In this document: positions 10,322 to 21,939 of the stretch, one piece after another
Position numbering within the stretch: position 1 is the first letter of the stretch
Layout: the number at the start of each line of letters is the position of its first letter
DNA from: Callorhinus ursinus
Lineage: Eukaryota > Chordata > Mammalia > Carnivora > Otariidae
Length of the DNA stretch: 64,000 nucleotides
Reading direction: 5' to 3'
NCBI RefSeq assembly: GCF_003265705.1
Contig: NW_020312867.1
Span: 483,866-547,865, forward strand
Made by a program: the position numbers and the translations under genes
The notes under the pieces: generated by a model
Seen by the model: the letters and a program-made list of their open reading frames with translations, nothing else
Told to the model about the DNA's origin: nothing
Database searches by the model: none

Positions 10322-13300
10322 ATGGCACTAAATTCATACCTTTCAATAGTTACCCTGAATGTAAATGGGCTAAATGCCCCAATCAAGAGACACAGGCTAT
10401 CAGATTGGATAAAAAAACAAGACCCATCCATATGCTGTCTGCAAGAGACTCATTTTAGACCCAAAGACACCCCCAGATTGAAAGGGAGGGGGTGGAAAAC
10501 CATTTACCATGCTAATGGACACCAAAAGAAAGCTGGGGTGGCAATCCTTATATCAGACAAATTAGATTTTAAAACAAAGACTGTAATAAGAGATGAGGAA
10601 GGACACTATATCCTACTTAAAGGTTCTATCCAACAAGAAGTTCTAACAATTGTAAATATCTATGCCCCTAACATGGGAGCAGCCAATTATATAAGGCAAT
10701 TAATAACAAAAGAAAAGAAACACATTGACAACAATACAATAATAGTGGGGGACTTTAACACCCCCCCTAACTGAAATGGACAGAACATCTAAGCAAAAGA
10801 TCAACAAGGAAATAAAGACTTTAAACGACACACTGGACCAAATGGACTTCACAGACATATTCAGAACATTCCATCCCAAAACAACGGAATACACATTCTT
10901 CTCTAGTGCCCATGGAACATTCTCCAGAATTGATCCCATCCTAGGTCACAAATCAGGTCTCAACCAGTACCAAAAGATTGGGATTATTCCCTGCATATTT
11001 TCAGACCACAGTGTTTTGAAACTAGAATTCGATCACAAGAGGAACGTCAGAAAGAACTCAAATACATGGATGTTAAAGAGCATCCTACTAAAGAATGAAT
11101 GGGTCAACCAGGAAATTAAAGAAGAATGAAAAAAATTCATGGAAACAAATGAAAATGAAACCACAACTGTTCAAAATCTTTGGGATACAGCAAAGGCAGT
11201 GCTGAGAGGAAAGTATATAGCAATACAAGCTTTCTCAAGAAACAAGAAAGGTCTCAAATACACAACCTAACCCTACACCTGAAGGAGCTGGAGAAAGAAC
11301 AGCAAAGAAAGCCTAAACCCAGCAGGAGAAGAGAAATAATAAAGATCAGAGCAGAAATCAATGAACTAGAAACCAAAAGAACAGTAGAACCAATCAACGA
11401 AACTAGGAACTGGTTCTTTGAAAGAATTAACAAGATTGACAAACCCCTGGCCAGACTTATCAAAAAGAAAAGGGAAATGACTCAAATCAACAAAATCATG
11501 AATGAAAGAGGAGAGATCACAACCAACACCAAAGAAATACAAGCAATTATAAGAACATATGAGGAGCAACTCTATGCCAACAAATTAGATAACCTGGAAG
11601 AAATGGTGGCATTCCTAGAGATGTATCAACTACCAAAATTGAACCAGGAAGAAATAGAAAACCTGAACAGACCTATAACCACTAAGGAAATTGAAGCAGT
11701 CATCAAAAATCTCCCAACAAACAAAAGCCCAGGGCCAGATGGCTTCCCAGGGGAATTCTATCAGACATTTAAAGAAGAATTAATACCTATTCTCCTGAAA
11801 CTGTTCCAAAACATAGAAATAGAAGGAAAACTTTGAAACTCATTTTATGAGGCCAGCATTACCTTGATCCCCAAACCAGACAAAGACCCCATCAAAAAGG
11901 AGAATTACAGACCAATATCCTTGATGAACATGGATGCAAAAATTCTCACCAAAATACTAGCCAATAGGATCACACAGTACATTAAAAGGATTATTCACCA
12001 CGACCAAGTGGGATTTATCCCTGGGCTGCAAGGCTGGTTCAACATCCGCACATCAATCAACGTGATACAATACATTAACAAAAGAAAGAACAAGAATCAT
12101 ATGATCCTCTCAATAGATGCAGAAAAAGCATTTGACAAAGGACAGCATCCTTTCTTGATCAAAACTCTTCAGAGTATAGGGATAGAGGGTACATACCTCA
12201 ATATCATAAAAGCCATCTATGAAAAACCTACAGCGAATATCATTCTCAATGAGGAAAAGCTGAGAGCTTTTCCCCTACAGTCAGGAACGCGGCAGGGATG
12301 TCCACTCTCACCACTGCTATTCAACATAGTATTAGAAGTCCTAGCCACAGCAATCAGACAACAAAAAGAAATCAAAGGCATCCAAATCGGCAAAGAGGAA
12401 GTCAAACCCTCACTCTCTGCAGATGATATGATACTGTATGTGGAAAGCCCAAAAGACTCCACCCCAAAACTGCTAGAACTCATACAGGAATTCAGTCAAG
12501 TAGCAGGCTATAAAATCAATGCACAGAAATCAGTGGCATTCCTATACACCAACAACAAGACAGAAGAGAGACAAATCAAGGAGTCGATCCCATTTACAAT
12601 GGCACCCAAAACCATAAGATACCTAGGAATAAATTTAACCAAAGAGGCAAAGGATCTGTACTCAGAAAACTATAAAATACTCAGGAAAGAAATTGAAGAA
12701 GACACAAAGAAATGGAAAAATATTCCATGCTCATGGATTGTAAGAAAAAACATTGTGAAGATGTCAGTGCTACCTAGAGCAATCTGCACATTCAGTGCAA
12801 TCCTCATCAAAATACCATCCACATTTTTCAAAGAAATGGAACAAAAAATCCTAAAATTTGTATGGAAACAGAAGAGACCCCGAATAGCCAGAGGAATCTT
12901 GAAAAAGAAAAGCAAAGCTGGCGGCATCACAATTCCGGACTTCCAGCTCTATTACAAAGCTGTCATCATCAAGACAGTATGGTACTGGCACAAAAACAGA
13001 CACATAGATCAATGGAACAGAATCGAGAGCCCAGAAATGGACCCTCAACTCTATGGTCAACTTATTTTTGACAAAGCAGGAAAGAATGTCCAATGGCAAA
13101 AAGACAGTCTCTTCAACAAATGGTGTTGGGAAAATTGGACAGCCACATGCAGAAGAATGAAACTGGACCATTTCCTTACACCACACACAAAAATAGACTC
13201 CAAATGGTTGAAAGACCTAAACATGAGACAGGAGTCCATCAAAATCCTAAAGGAGAACACAGGTAGCAACCTCTTCGACCTCAGCCACAGCAACTTCTTC

Positions 13301-14138
13301 CTAGAAACATCACCAAAGGCAAGGTAGCAAGGGCAAAAATGAACTTTTGGGATTTCATCAAGATAAAAAGCTTTTGCACAGCAAAAGAAACAGTCCACAA
13401 ATCCAAAAGACAACCGACAGAATGGGAGAAGATATTTGCAAATGACATATCAGATAAAGGGCTAGTATCCAAAATCTATAAAGAACTTACCAAACTCAAC
13501 ACCCAAAGAACAAATAATCCAATCAAGAAATGGGCAGAAGACATGAACAGACATTTCTCCAAAGAAGACATCCAAATGGCCAACAGGCACATGAAAAAGT
13601 GCTCAACATCACTCGGCATCAGGGAAATCCAAATCAAAACCTCAATGAGATACCACCTCACACCCGTCAGAATGGCTAAAAATAACAAGTCAGGGAATGA
13701 CAGATGTTGGCGGGGATGTGGAGAAAGGGGAACCCTCCTACACGGTTGGTGGGAATGCAAGCTGGTGCAACCCCTCTGGAAAACAGTATGGAGGTTCCTC
13801 AAACAGTTGAAAATAGAGCTACCCTACGATCCAGCAATTGCACTACTGGGTATTTACCCCAAAGATACAAATGTAGGGATCCGAAGGGGTATGTGCACCC
13901 CAATGTTTATAGCAGCGATGTCCACAATAGCCAAACTGTGGAAAGAGCCAAGATGTCCATCGACAAATGAATGGATAAAGAAGAAGTGGTATATATATAC
14001 ACAGTGGAATATTATACAGCCATCAAAAGGAATGAGATCTTGCTATTTGCAATGACGTGGATGGAATTGGAGGGTGTTATGCTGAGTGAAATAAGTCAAT
14101 CAGAGAAAGACATGTATCATATGACCTCACTGATATGA
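10322..14138 (+). pseudogene. L1 ORF2 (endonuclease / reverse transcriptase), disrupted
   Basis: ATG 10322 opens an AP-like endonuclease domain with readable catalytic landmarks: LNVNGLN, LQETH, IYAPN, GDFNTP, then RID and FSDHS in the next frame. The reverse transcriptase spans about 11700-12900, with [43 protein letters not shown] and a changed catalytic loop SADD where L1 has FADD. The C-terminal Cys-rich motif C-x3-C-x7-H-x4-C is kept near 13708-13757. Lesions: an extra C in a seven-C run at 10761-10767; stop 11127-11129; one-base deletion near 11230; stop 11834-11836; one-base deletion near 13325; two-base insertion near 14000. The family frame ends at 14136-14138. Lesions are few for 3.8 kb, so the copy is relatively young. 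No active protein can be made. Confidence 0.95.
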
Positions 14139-14183
14139 GGAACTCTTATTCTCAGGAAACAAACTGAGTGTTGCTGGAGTGGT

Positions 14184-14203
14184 GGGGGGTGGGAGGGTTG
14201 GGG
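14184..14203 (+). promoter_or_regulatory. G-quadruplex motif in L1 3' UTR
   Basis: 'GGGGGGTGGGAGGGTTGGGG' has four G-runs of three or more separated by loops of one to two bases, the textbook quadruplex pattern. G-rich tracts in the 3' UTR are a recurring feature of mammalian L1s. Folding itself is inferred. Confidence 0.75.
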
Positions 14204-14579
14204 TGACTGGGTGATAGACATTGGGTAATGTATGTGCTATGGTGAGCGCTGTGAATTGTGCAAGACTGTTGAATCACAGATCTGTACTTCTGAAACAAAT
14301 AATGCAACATATGTTAAGAAAAAAGAAAAAGAAGAAGATGGCAGGAGGGGAAGAATGAAGGGGAGTAAGTCGGAGGGGGAGACGAACCATGAGAGACGAT
14401 GGACTCTGAAAAACAAACTGAAGGTTCTAGAGGGGAGGGGTGTGGGGAGATGGTTTAGCCTGGTGATGGGTGTTAAAGAGGGCACATTCTGTGTGGAGCA
14501 CTGGGTGTTATGCACAAACAATGAATCATGGAACACTACATCCAAAACTAATGATGTAATGTATGGTGATTAATATAAC

Positions 14580-14585
14580 AATAAA
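14580..14585 (+). terminator. L1 polyadenylation signal AATAAA
   Basis: AATAAA about 20 bases before the A-rich tail and the 3' target-site duplication, the usual place for the weak L1 polyadenylation signal. Confidence 0.8.
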
Positions 14586-14625
14586 AAATTGAAAGGAAAA
14601 AATAAATAAATTATACTTTGGGTGA

Positions 14626-15100
14626 TATTAATTCTCCACCTCTGCTTTTATTTGCATATGCTGGAATATCTTTTCTAATACTTTTAGTTTTAATGTTTGC
14701 CAGCAAACCTTAAGCTGCATAAAGTTAGATTATTTTTAACTCAATTTAATTTATCTTTAATAAAAGGATTTAAACCATTTGCATTTATTATAATAATTGA
14801 TACATCTACTCTCATTTGTTTGAATGCTTTCTTTCTGTTTCTCTTGGGAAAGCTGAAAAATGAGATAAATAAAATTGCAGAGCTGTAAGTCCAGCTTACA
14901 CCATGATAAGTCTGCTATGGTTAAAATTTCCCTTCCTTCAGTCGTCAGGTCAGACAAAGTTTGAGGTCTCCTCTCTATTTACATGGCCCTTGGGCTTCCT
15001 TTATCCATTGAATGGGGCCTCCCATTAATAAGGAAAGCTCATTTATTATCTTAATTTTTCCCTGAAGACATATAAAAATATGTATAATTTTAGAATTAAA
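14626..15100 (-). repeat. probable old antisense L1 (right part)
   Basis: Continues the AT-rich antisense L1-like sequence interrupted by the young L1. Best stretch is 14745-14850 ('tttatctttaataaaagg', 'ttataataattgatac', 'ttctgtttctcttggg'). Confidence 0.4.
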
Positions 15101-16294
15101 CTGATATATTAGTGTTGGGCATGGGAAGTGATCAAAGCCATATAATTGCTACGGAAGGGCCTCATAAAATCAGAATGCTTCAGTTTATGAAGGTGTGGCA
15201 ACTGTCACTAGAAGGCAGGAATGTATGAGGAAAAGACAGATAGAGAACTTTTAGAATAAATGTTTCCAAATTCAAGAAGAAAGCTGCCACCTCTACTGGT
15301 ATCTCCTGATAAGGTTGCCTCCGACACCACCATATGATTGGCGTGAAAGGCTTGTGTGTGGAGGAAGCCGCTCTCAGGAGCATATCATAAAATGTTGCAC
15401 TGGAGAAACAGTTTTTTGTGACCTAAATAAGTCCACATCAAACATGTACACGTTTGAGACAGTCTGGACAAGTTTACTTTCTTCTCACTCCTATCCTGAT
15501 TGATGTAATCTTAGATTTTTAAATTAACAGAACAATTTTACATCATTCATTTCCTTATTTTTCATGTACATTACAGTATAATCATAGTAACTGGAATCAT
15601 TTCTACAAAACTCTGTATTTTACAGTTTTAGTTGTTTTTTTCCAATTCTTTATTACCATGAGTTCCCATTCATTTTGTTTTGTTTTGTTTTGCTTTGTTT
15701 TGCTTTGTTGACTCTTCTCTACTAGGTTACTTACATGAAAATTTTGCTTTTAAGAGAGTATTGACTTTCCGGAGGTCTGTCTTTCTGAAAACAGCTTCCT
15801 TTTGCTCCTGAACAGCCACACCCATCTTAAGTAAAGAATTTTTAAATCTCTGTATTTTCTTCTTCAGAATGTTATAACCATTGCCTAACGCATTTAGAGC
15901 CCTCTAAAAGACCTGAGTTCATTCTGGTGTTTGCTCTCTAAGTGATCTATTTATTCCCATGCATGGATATTTCTAGCAAAATTTATTTTAACTTTCAAAT
16001 TCAAAATATTTTCAATGGGCTGTGTCTCAGTATTGCCATCTTTCACTATTTTTTGATAATAGCATCAAGGTGAGTTGATCCAATTAACAAAACCATCTCT
16101 TCAGAGCTAAAAAGTTCTTTATTTTCTTCTTTAATTTTTATCTCTCCTCTGTCTTTCCCTTCCATCCTCCTGGGATTTCTCCTGGATCTGTCCTCTTCTA
16201 TCTCATCACCATTTTTTTTTTAATTTGTCTTTCCTCTGAATTCTAAGAGAATGTCTTGAGCTTTTCTTCTCTTTCAGTCATTCAGCTTTCTGGA
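15101..16294. other. unassigned AT-rich DNA with a (TTTTG)n tract
   Basis: No gene seen. 15671-15710 is a 40-bp simple repeat of TTTTG/CTTTG units. The rest is T-rich and may include undetectable old L1. Confidence 0.4.
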
Positions 16295-16460
16295 GGCATA
16301 CTGTCCAGTATAAAAGTCACTGGCCCCATGCGGCTATTTAAATTTAAACTTAAATTAACTTAAACGAAATCAAATAAGTTTAGTTGCCCCGTCACAAGGG
16401 CTCAGCCATCACATGGGGCTGGTGGCTACCAATGGGTAGTACAGGTAGAGAAAAGAGGAC
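16295..16460 (+). repeat. hAT-like nonautonomous DNA transposon fragment
   Basis: 'tactgtccagtataaaagtc' at the left and 'catggggctggtggctacc' near the right match the ends of a common mammalian element ('ctgtccaatagaaat' ... 'catgtggctagtggctacc'). The middle is AT-rich as in that family, but shortened. I place it in the hAT-Charlie group; the precise family is not certain. Confidence 0.5.
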
Positions 16461-16521
16461 AAACCCAGTCCCTGGGTCAAACCCAACCCATAGCTGTTTT
16501 ACAAATTAGGTTCTCCCTTCA

Positions 16522-17432
16522 ACCATTTATTTTAATTGTGGCAAAATACACGTAACATTTAAAAAAAAAAGAAGATTTTTTTTTATTTGAGAGAAAGAGA
16601 GAGCACAGCGGAGGAGAGGGGTAGGGGGAGAGGGACAAGCAGACTCTCCGCTGAGCAGGGAGCCCAACGTGGGACTCAATCCCAGGACCCCAGGATCATG
16701 ACCTGAGCCAAAAGCAGATGCTAAACTGACTGAGCCACCCAGGTGCCCCTAAAATTTGCCACTTTAACCATCTTAAGGTGTATAATTCAGTGTCATTTAG
16801 CACATCCCCAATGTTGTGCAACTGTCACCACTAGCTCGCTCCAGAACTAAAGAAAACATCATGTCCATGGAAAAGTCACCCTCCATTCCCCACTCCCCCC
16901 AGCCCTTAAAACAACCAACCTGCTTTCTGTCTCTGTGATTCAGCTATTCACATAAATGGAAACCAGCCTTTGGTGTCTGGCTTCTTTCACTCAACATAAT
17001 GGTTTCAAGGCTCATCCATGTTGTGCCATGGATCAGCACATCAATCCTTTTTATGGCAGGAGCATATTCCATCATATGGCTATATCACCTTTTGTTTATC
17101 CACTCCTATGTTGATGGACACTTGGGCTGTTTTCACCTTTTGGTTGTTGTCAATGGTGCTGCTGTGAATATTTATGTACAAGATTTTTTTGAACACCTCT
17201 TTTCAATGATGACGGCTACATACCAAGGAGCAGAATTGCTAGGTCATGTGACAATTATATGTCTAAGTTCTTGAGAAATGGCCACACTTTTTTCCACAGA
17301 GACCACACCATTTTACATTCTCACCAGTAATGTATGGGTCTCAGTTTCTCCCCATCCCTGCCTATCTTCGTTATTTCCCCCTTGTTCTCTTTTTAATTAT
17401 AGCCATCCTAGTGGATGTGAGGTCGTATCCAT
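16522..17432 (-). repeat. old antisense L1, 3' UTR into ORF2
   Basis: Antisense order of the L1 3' part: 'gtggcaaaatacacgtaac', 'ttaaggtgtataattcagtg', 'cactcccccc', 'cttctttcactcaacataat', 'ggttgttgtcaatggtgctg', 'gagaaatggccacac' and 'ccatcctagtggatgtgagg'. The same order appears at 50178-51195. A SINEC copy is inserted at 16571-16749. Frames are destroyed. Confidence 0.8.
16571..16749 (-). mobile_element. carnivore SINEC SINE
   Basis: Minus orientation: T-rich tail at the left ('gattttttttttatttgag'), then purine run, then the 'cccaggatcatgacctgag' body and the tRNA-like head ending 'ctgagccacccaggtgcccc'. It interrupts the antisense L1 at 16522-17432. Confidence 0.92.
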
Positions 17433-17434
17433 GG

Positions 17435-17585
17435 ACTGCTTTTATGCATCCCATGAACTAAGAATTTTTTTTGGTAAAGATTTGTTAAAAAAAATTGAGA
17501 ATATGCAAGGGACTGTGTGTGGCCCTCAAAGACTAAAGTATTGACTTATCTAGTCCGTTATGTAAAAAGTTTTCTGACCCTCGAT
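17435..17585 (+). repeat. hAT DNA transposon 3' part
   Basis: 'gtgtgtggccctcaaagac', 'taaagtattgacttatctag' and 'aaaaagttttctgaccctcg' follow the right end of the mammalian element ending 'ggcccgcaaagcctaaaa...gtttgccgacccctg'. Preceding A/T-rich sequence fits its interior. Other copies: 33828-34046 and 43325-43506. Confidence 0.6.
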
Positions 17586-19954
17586 GTAGAACATTGTCAC
17601 CATTGCAGAGTTATCTTTTGGACAATGCTCTGAGTGTGTAATGAACTGGTTAGTGCCTCCACTGTAGTTTTAAATTCAGCAATCTTATGTTTCACCTGCA
17701 TCCATTCTTTCCTAGTCTTAGTTTATTTCCTGCTTCCTCACACTTTCTAGGTGTAATATCCTCCTGAATGTTGTTGAAGATGCTATTTCTAACTTTTCTG
17801 AACTTCTCTCTTCTTATAACTATTGAACATGGAGCTGTTTGCTCTCATTATTCAAAGAGGTCCCCTTCTTCTGGCAAGCTCTAACCTTTCATATTTTTGC
17901 AGAATTTCCTCTCTTTGCTCACCCTGAGAAGCAGAGTTGGAGCTGAGACAGACTTTGGCAGATGGTGTAGATCCTTATCTCCCTCTTTCCCATAGAGAAC
18001 AGTTTAGATTTACTTTTCTTTAAAGCTGCCAGTTCGAAAATCCTGCAGCCTAGGACAAGTGGGAATGGGGCCCAAGTTAGACATGTTTCATCATTTAGGC
18101 ATTAGGCTGGAGAGTTCCCCTCCTTTATGTGGAAACAGCCATAAACTCATTGTGCAATCCCCACCCTCTTTGAGGGGAACAGTCACACGGCTGGATGTGA
18201 CATAGGGGGTGGCAATGCTTTTTGCCAGCCTCCTTGCCAAGAAGAAGTTTATAATGCCTGGGGTGACCACCCAGAGTAATTTGTGGTGCCCAGATGTGCC
18301 TCCCAAAATACCCATGGTCTTCCCTTCCAATCATCCCTGTGGACTGATCATGCCATTCCACCAGTTTCCTTCCCAGGTCCTGCTAAGGCGAACTCTTGCC
18401 TTACATGTGGGAAGCAACCCTCAGGAAGGTTCATCCTTCAATCCATTCTCCTCTGAACCATAGCTGGCAGGAACTCTGATCATTGTGACATATAAATGGC
18501 ACCATTCCCTCTGGTGCTCTGCTGACATACACTTTGTCATTACATCCTGTTGGTAAGTAATAGGACTAAGGATACTGTGGTGAGCTATTCATACTCCCAG
18601 TGTCATTTATCCATAAATCCCAATTTAGGCTTCATTGTTATAGTTTGGGGGAGTATAATTTAGGAAAATGACACGTTACCCTCGGTTATCTATACCTTTA
18701 GAAATCCTAGAAGTTAGAAACACGAGGACAGAAACCAGACGTTACCAACCTCCTGGCACAGGCTTAGCCCAGTTCCAAGAAAAAGTGCCCACAGAAAAAC
18801 CAAAACCTCCCAACTAATAACAGATGTTGCAGACGTGATGAGAAGCATTGTGTTTTCCCGGGACCCAAATTTCTAGATGAATTATGAAAAGGAATCCGTC
18901 TTTCATCTGCATGTTTGACAGTGTGCAGATGAAACATCCCTCTCAGACAGTAGGCACAAAACAAATATATGGTGAAAAATGTCTGGCTGGCTGACTTGCT
19001 GAAAGACTGGATTTTTCACTCCTCATCCAGATGTTTTGGCTTCACGGAGCCCTGGCAGAATCTGCCAAGCTGATTTGCGATCTCCGAGTGAAGGGCGGGA
19101 CACAAGCACAGAGCATCCTACCGGCAAATGAGCACATGGCACCGTCATCTGTGACATGAGGTCTCACCGGCTGCAACCCAGGCGTGTGACAGACCCGCCG
19201 GTCTACTTCCAAGTGCTTCTGACAGACGAGCCCCCCATTTGCATACATCTCATCATGACACCTGCTGAAACTGTTAAGTTATTATTAGTACTGATAATGG
19301 AGTCTTCAGCAGGAATGTATTCATATTTCTAATGTTGTCAGTGCAGATTGTTTGACTGTTAAGGAGAAAGCCTATCAGACATAAATATTTATGCCTGGAT
19401 GGATGTCAGATTCTCTAATCAAGAACTGGATTGGTCTTAATTGAATCTTGGGGACAAATTTACGCTCAGCATTGATTGTGTGGCAGTTTGCTTCTTGTGA
19501 GTAGGCCTCCCTCGTACAATCCCCAGGATTCTGGCACGTGTGAGCAGGTAGGCTCTCTGTGAAGGTTGTGCCGGAAACCTAGTGATGTGGATGAAGGATC
19601 ATTTGGGAGGAGACCAGCGGGGCTTTATCGGACCAGATAAAGGGAATGCCACCAAGCCCGAGCTGGCTTCCCAAGGGCATTTCATGAATCAAGCAGGCCC
19701 AGGGCTGTGATCCCCATGAAGACAGGGATGGCGTCCTGAATGCTGTCATTCTCTCCTTGTCTCTCTGCTCCACTGCCTGTAGGGAGATGGCCCCAGAACT
19801 TGTGTGAGATCAATAAATAACCTGAGGGTAACAGGTAATGGTGGGGGGGAGCACACAAAGCAGCTGGCCCTCACTTGTGCAGGACCCTCATGAGTCTGGA
19901 TTCGTGGTCCATCGAGGACAGACTCTCACGGAGAACCAAGGCCAGTGCATCCAC
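17586..19954. other. unique-looking DNA, no gene seen
   Basis: No repeat or coding similarity recognised. 19240-19460 is repeat-free and has several homeodomain-like cores ('ttattattagtactgataat', 'gtcttaattgaatc'), so it could be a conserved noncoding element, but conservation cannot be judged from one sequence. Confidence 0.35.
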
Positions 19955-20090
19955 AAAGAGCTCAGACTCTGGAGCCAGATGTGTGGGTTCGGCAGCTCTG
20001 GTGCTTTCTAGCTGTGAGCCCCCGAGCAAACCGTCAGTATCTACAGCCGCACTTCCCCTTCCCCACACGGCTATCGAGCACATTCCCTGG
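19955..20090 (+). repeat. MIR SINE fragment
   Basis: 'gctcagactctggagccaga', 'gtgtgggttcggcagctctgg' and 'tagctgtgagcccc' follow the MIR core ('ggactctggagccagactg..gggttc...tagctgtgtgacctt'). Confidence 0.7.
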
Positions 20091-21414
20091 GGTCAGGGTG
20101 CACGTGCGGTGGACGCCGCTAATGTCTCTTTCAAAACCAGGTGAGCTATTGGAGGGCTCCCAGAACCTGGTGGGGAGATGCTCTCAGTAGAGTCTCCCTG
20201 ACTGAAAGGACAGGTGGGTGGAGTCATGGGGGGCAGCTGATAGGTGTGGGGAGGGGACAGACTAGGAAAGCAGTGAATTCCCAGAGAAAGAACTGGTCTC
20301 TGGTTCTGGTTCATCCATCTTCCTAAGAATGTTCCTCTCCATAAATTGTCCCCCTTCAGTCCCTTCCAAATAAAACAGAGGACATCGTCACACACCAGTT
20401 TTTCTCAGATTGACAGGTTTGCTGAGGGGCCTGAAACCAGGCTGATGGGATCCATTTGATGTGTAGACATTAAATGAAGGATGTCCTGGCTACGAGGAAC
20501 CAAGGAAGACCATATCGAGGGGGCAACAACCTTCACCTCCCCAGATAAAACTCATTGCATGACAAAAAAAAGTCATAGCCTCTACCAGCCCCAAAACTGA
20601 GCCCTATATGTTCCTTGTTAGTAAGCCTTTTTTTTTTTTTGTAAAACACTCTAGAAAACCATCTTCAAAAAGAAACTCCTTATGTGCCCTTTCAGAAAAA
20701 AATTAAGTAAAATAAAACACCAAAGACAAGACCCCAAAGTCATGGTCACAAGTGAACTGGCCTTTGGGTTTTGGCAGTTGCCGGCCCAGCCTACGCCAGG
20801 TGGTCTGTGGCCTCTGATGTCACAGCCCCACAAGCGGGATTGTTCGGGGCGGGGCAGGACGAGACGTTCACTGCTCACTTCTCATTTCCCAGCCCTTTGG
20901 TGCTCCCAGATGTTTTAATTACAGAGAGGAAAGGGAGCGAATGATTCTGGCCATATGTCTCCATTCCACACAAATAAATCTCCTCGCCGTCCCATGCAGC
21001 TCTGTGGCACTGAGACTGTCCCACCGAAACTGATGTTGTCGGGCCTAATCACCATCTTCAATCCTTCAGTGAGCATGTTAATTCAGGGAACACCGGCTGG
21101 GACTGCTGTCCCAGGGAAACACTCAATCTAGAAACAATTAGACTCGTATCGCAGCGAGATGCTGCCCCTCCTCTGGGGAGCTAGGTGCTCCCTCAGTCTG
21201 AGCTGAGGGAAGCCCACCAGGAGTAGGGTAGGAAGAGCCAGGCTGGGTGGGGTCAGAACACGGGGCAAGAATTTTCAGCTGGAACATTGGCAGCCTACAC
21301 AGCACCTAGAACCTCAGGCACTAGGTTATTTTAATCTATGGCCTGCCCGGCTACAGAAGCCCTGCCTTCTGAGAACTTCGAGAAGAACCCAAGAGATGTC
21401 ACTTACACGTGACT
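20091..21414. other. unique-looking DNA, no gene seen
   Basis: No repeat or gene recognised. 20910-21160 has several homeodomain-like cores ('gtcgggcctaatcaccatc', 'catgttaattcaggg', 'gaaacaattagactcg') and is another candidate conserved noncoding stretch. Confidence 0.35.
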
Positions 21415-21657
21415 GCAGTGTACACACACATGCACATACATAATCACATGTGTGCACATGCAGTGCACACACATGTGCACACACACAATCTCACATGTGC
21501 ACACACATGTGCGTGCACAGATAATCTCACATGTGCACATTTGTACATGTGCAAACACACACGCATGCATGCATATTCACACACATGTATGCACATGCAC
21601 TCGCACCCATGCACACACATGCACAGGCACACACACATGCATGCACACACACACAGA
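21415..21657. repeat. compound (CA)n / (ACATGTGC)n microsatellite
   Basis: About 240 bp of alternating purine/pyrimidine built from 'cacacatgtgcacatg'-like words. Open frames of Cys/His/Met/Thr across it on both strands are artefacts of the repeat. Alternating CA/TG of this length can adopt left-handed DNA. Confidence 0.9.
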
Positions 21658-21939
21658 GATGAGTGAGCTTTTCTGAGGAAATAGCAAAAGCTAGCAGATG
21701 TATTTAGTGTTCTGATTCAGTTTCACTAAATGCTAAATTTGCTTTTAAACTGAGCATTGCCGTGCATAGATTAAGAACGAGCCCAGGGAAATTCTATATG
21801 GTTTTTGGTTACCGATGTAGTTTTCTACAATGCCATCGTGCCTGGGAGTAAATATAGCGGAGATTCCAAAGAGATCAGTATTTTCGAAGCACAATAGTCA
21901 CTGCGAAAGTACATGCAATACATACAGCACAGACAGGGA

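Larger units (their letters stand above)
14139..14607 (+). other. L1 3' UTR
   Basis: This is the carnivore-type L1 3' UTR, marked by 'gaatcacagatctgtacttc', 'gagacgaaccatgagagac', 'ctctgaaaaacaaactga', 'gagcactgggtgttat' and 'aatgatgtaatgtatggtg', ending in an A-rich tail. It contains the G-rich tract and polyadenylation signal listed separately. Confidence 0.9.
7084..14625 (+). mobile_element. structurally full-length LINE-1 (carnivore L1) with target-site duplication
   Basis: The element runs from 7102 to about 14607 between duplicated flanks 'aaactatactttgggtga' (7084-7101) and 'aaattatactttgggtga' (14608-14625), 17 of 18 matching. In order it has a GC-rich 5' UTR beginning with a YY1-like site, a T-rich linker, ORF1, a short spacer, ORF2, a carnivore-type 3' UTR with a G-rich tract, a polyadenylation signal and an A-rich tail. 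L1 ORF1p is an RNA-binding trimer and ORF2p an endonuclease/reverse transcriptase; together they copy L1 RNA into target DNA by target-primed reverse transcription. Both ORFs are broken, so this copy cannot move itself. A 634-N gap lies in the 5' UTR, so true length is uncertain. The near-perfect duplication and few lesions suggest insertion within carnivoran evolution. Confidence 0.95.

Noticed and set aside
13339..14055. A separate 238-codon gene downstream of ORF2
   Set aside because: It is the C-terminal part of L1 ORF2 in a shifted frame, including its Cys-rich motif.
21409..21676. Cys/His/Met-rich small proteins at 21.4-21.7 kb
   Set aside because: They are translations of a CA/TG microsatellite in several frames at once.
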